Shown here: positions 62,994 through 64,000 of the stretch, one piece after another
Position numbering within the stretch: the stretch's first letter is position 1
How the letters are laid out: the number at the start of each line of letters is the position of its first letter
Notes under the pieces: generated by a model
What the model saw: the letters and a program-made list of their open reading frames with translations, nothing else
Databases searched by the model: none
What the model was told of the DNA's origin: nothing
Assembly: GCF_024199845.1 (NCBI RefSeq)
Contig: NZ_JANADO010000001.1
Location: forward strand, 5,270,001 to 5,334,000
Reading direction: 5' to 3'
DNA length: 64,000 nucleotides
From: Bradyrhizobium sp. CCGB12
Lineage (GTDB): Bacteria; Pseudomonadota; Alphaproteobacteria; Rhizobiales; Xanthobacteraceae
Translations under genes and position numbers: made by a program

Positions 62994-63515
62994 TCAAGCC
63001 CCGCGCAGCGTATCGTCCCAAGGCTTTGCCAGATTGGCCAGTTGCTCCTGGTCAGGCGAGAGCACCGTGAGAACCAAACCGCCCTGAAGCTGCACCGTCG
63101 GTAATTTCGACGGCGACCGGCGGGGGCTTGAAACCCGAATTGGACGCGATCCCATAGCCGGCGATGAGTGCAGACAAGCGCTCGCCGTCGAGCGCGCCGA
63201 AGGTCTCGAACTCCGAGGCCGGTGGGGCATAGTTGAGGTCACCACGATCGTTGAACCAGACCTGCTTGACGAGCGGCCGAAAGGCCGCATCGCCTAGCAA
63301 CTTTACGGCACCTTCGATGTGATTGCGATCAATATGGGTGATGATGAAGAGCTCGAACATGTCGTTCGCGCGGCCATGCTGGTTGGCATAGGCTTGCACA
63401 GCTTCAGCAGTCGACTCACGCCCTGCATCGATCAGCAGGCGATAGGGCCTTTCTGTGTCGCCCCAACAGAGGATTACGCAATCGCCTTCGCAGGCAGCAT
63501 CTCGAGCTGGAACAT
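62994..63515 (-). pseudogene. Metallo-beta-lactamase-fold hydrolase, frameshifted and truncated
   Basis: ATG at 63515 (CCGAGG upstream) opens MFQLEMLPA, after which the frame must shift near 63490 to give EGDCVILCWGDTERPYRLLIDAG. The frame then continues through FIITHIDRNHIEGAVKLL and WFNDRGDLNYAPPASEFETF to PPPVAVEI, and must shift again near 63100 to give LPTVQLQGGLVLTVLSPDQE. It stops at 62994. The expected HxDxDH metal motif reads HIDRNH, with Asp changed to Asn. The family normally continues for about 150 residues more, so the C-terminal half is lost as well. The gene is dead. Confidence 0.75.
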
Positions 63516-63595
63516 CAGCTTGCCTCGGCGTGAGATATTGCGGCTGGGGAAGCGTACAGCTACCTTGGCCTTGAAGCATTCCGAAGAGGAAGAAG

Positions 63596-63781
63596 TCAGG
63601 CGGGATAGTATCGCCATGGTTCACCGCGCCGCGTGACTGTTGCTTTTCCCAGCAACAACGCCAAGTCCTTGTTGACCTGTTGCTGATATCCTTTGTCACC
63701 ATGAATTGCCCTGGCCAGCTCGACCTCCGTCCGGCCTGGACCGCGCTCAATAAGGTACTGAAGCACATCCATTTTGAGCAT
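63596..63781 (-). CDS. Small winged-helix-like protein
   Basis: A protein of 61 residues from ATG 63781 with GGAGG nine bases upstream. MLKMDVLQYLIERGPGRTEV is helix 1-2, ELARAIHGDKGYQQQVNKDL carries the recognition region, and VTRRGEPWRYYPA the wing. It resembles DNA-binding helix-turn-helix domains of the MarR/winged type. It precedes the metallo-beta-lactamase-fold pseudogene with an 80-base gap. It may be the regulator or a subunit of the decayed system. Confidence 0.65.
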   Translation of the reverse strand: MLKMDVLQYLIERGPGRTEVELARAIHGDKGYQQQVNKDLALLLGKATVTRRGEPWRYYPA

Positions 63782-63909
63782 GACAACCTCCAGCTAAAGA
63801 GGTTTATCAATAATCACGTGATATCCGGCCGCGCTAGTTCACTTACCTGATTTTTTTGTCCTTCGAACGAACTCGCCCGGAGCAGCCCTTCCCGATAAAT
63901 GTCACCATG

Positions 63910-64000
63910 TCAGGAAGCCGGTACGGCCCCCCCGCCGTTTGGGCATCCGCGTTTGATCCAGTCTGCGATTTCGTCGATATCGGCCACGTCGAAAAATGCC
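63910..64000 (-). CDS. Partial gene, C-terminal end only (excisionase-like?)
   Basis: Thirty codons enter from the right edge and end at TGA 63910-63912. They read FFDVADIDEIADWIKRGCP and then a Gly-rich end. The pattern Asp-Ile-Asp-x-Ile-x-x-Trp is like the tail of small DNA-binding proteins of integrative elements. Only the frame and wording support it. Confidence 0.3.
   Translation of the reverse strand, partial: AFFDVADIDEIADWIKRGCPNGGGAVPAS

Overview
The window is high-GC DNA with gene content typical of the Hyphomicrobiales, most likely Bradyrhizobium or a close relative. Supporting features are ctrA and chpT of the alphaproteobacterial cell-cycle relay, a GANTC cluster before ctrA, a DUF1134 (EipA-type) envelope gene, a DUF6894 gene, and several families of short intergenic inverted repeats of the kind common in Bradyrhizobium. 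The assignment rests on recognition, not on a search.

Layout. 1-1085: 5' part of a SAM-domain adenylate cyclase with an AAA ATPase region. 1222-9962: a compact nonribosomal peptide locus made of a two-module synthetase with no thioesterase, a Lys-rich mini-protein, a phosphopantetheinyl transferase and a luciferase-like monooxygenase. 10130-17922: single metabolic genes (acetylpolyamine amidohydrolase, a periplasmic SMP-30/PQQ-cytochrome pair, enoyl-CoA hydratase, gamma-glutamyltransferase) and small proteins. 17976-25952: amino acid or amine uptake and catabolism, comprising an ABC transporter operon ending in a FAD oxidase, dadA, a class III aminotransferase and two XRE-cupin regulators. 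26331-31026: a three-subunit molybdenum hydroxylase and a divergent TetR regulator. 31095-33322: a DUF4864 protein, lspA and an MFS transporter.

33474-37886 is a copper-handling operon: His-rich exported protein, lipoprotein, TolC-like lipoprotein, Tat-exported multicopper oxidase, cupredoxin and CusF-like protein. 38182-48543 mixes flagellar export genes (flhA, fliJ, fliI) with a type II NADH dehydrogenase, an AraC regulator, an ECF sigma/anti-sigma pair and ctrA. 48709-50753 is a DUF350/DUF1190-like/glutathionylspermidine-synthase-like set. 50922-57611 is the chemotaxis block cheR-cheB-cheY-cheW-cheA with chpT beside it. 57798-61264 carries cysQ, a YHS-domain protein, an eipA-type gene and a membrane-anchored coiled-coil protein.

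From tRNA-Val(CAC) at 61424 onward the character changes. An orphan 45-nt 3' half of a CAT-anticodon tRNA lies at 61849, followed by minus-strand accessory genes: a HEPN-like protein, a doubly frameshifted metallo-beta-lactamase-fold pseudogene, a tiny winged-helix protein and a partial gene. This looks like the edge of a decaying genomic island.

The most unusual items are the synthetase with a terminal condensation domain and a Val in place of the conserved substrate-binding Asp of its second adenylation domain, the island edge with its truncated tRNA, and the dense GANTC cluster before ctrA.
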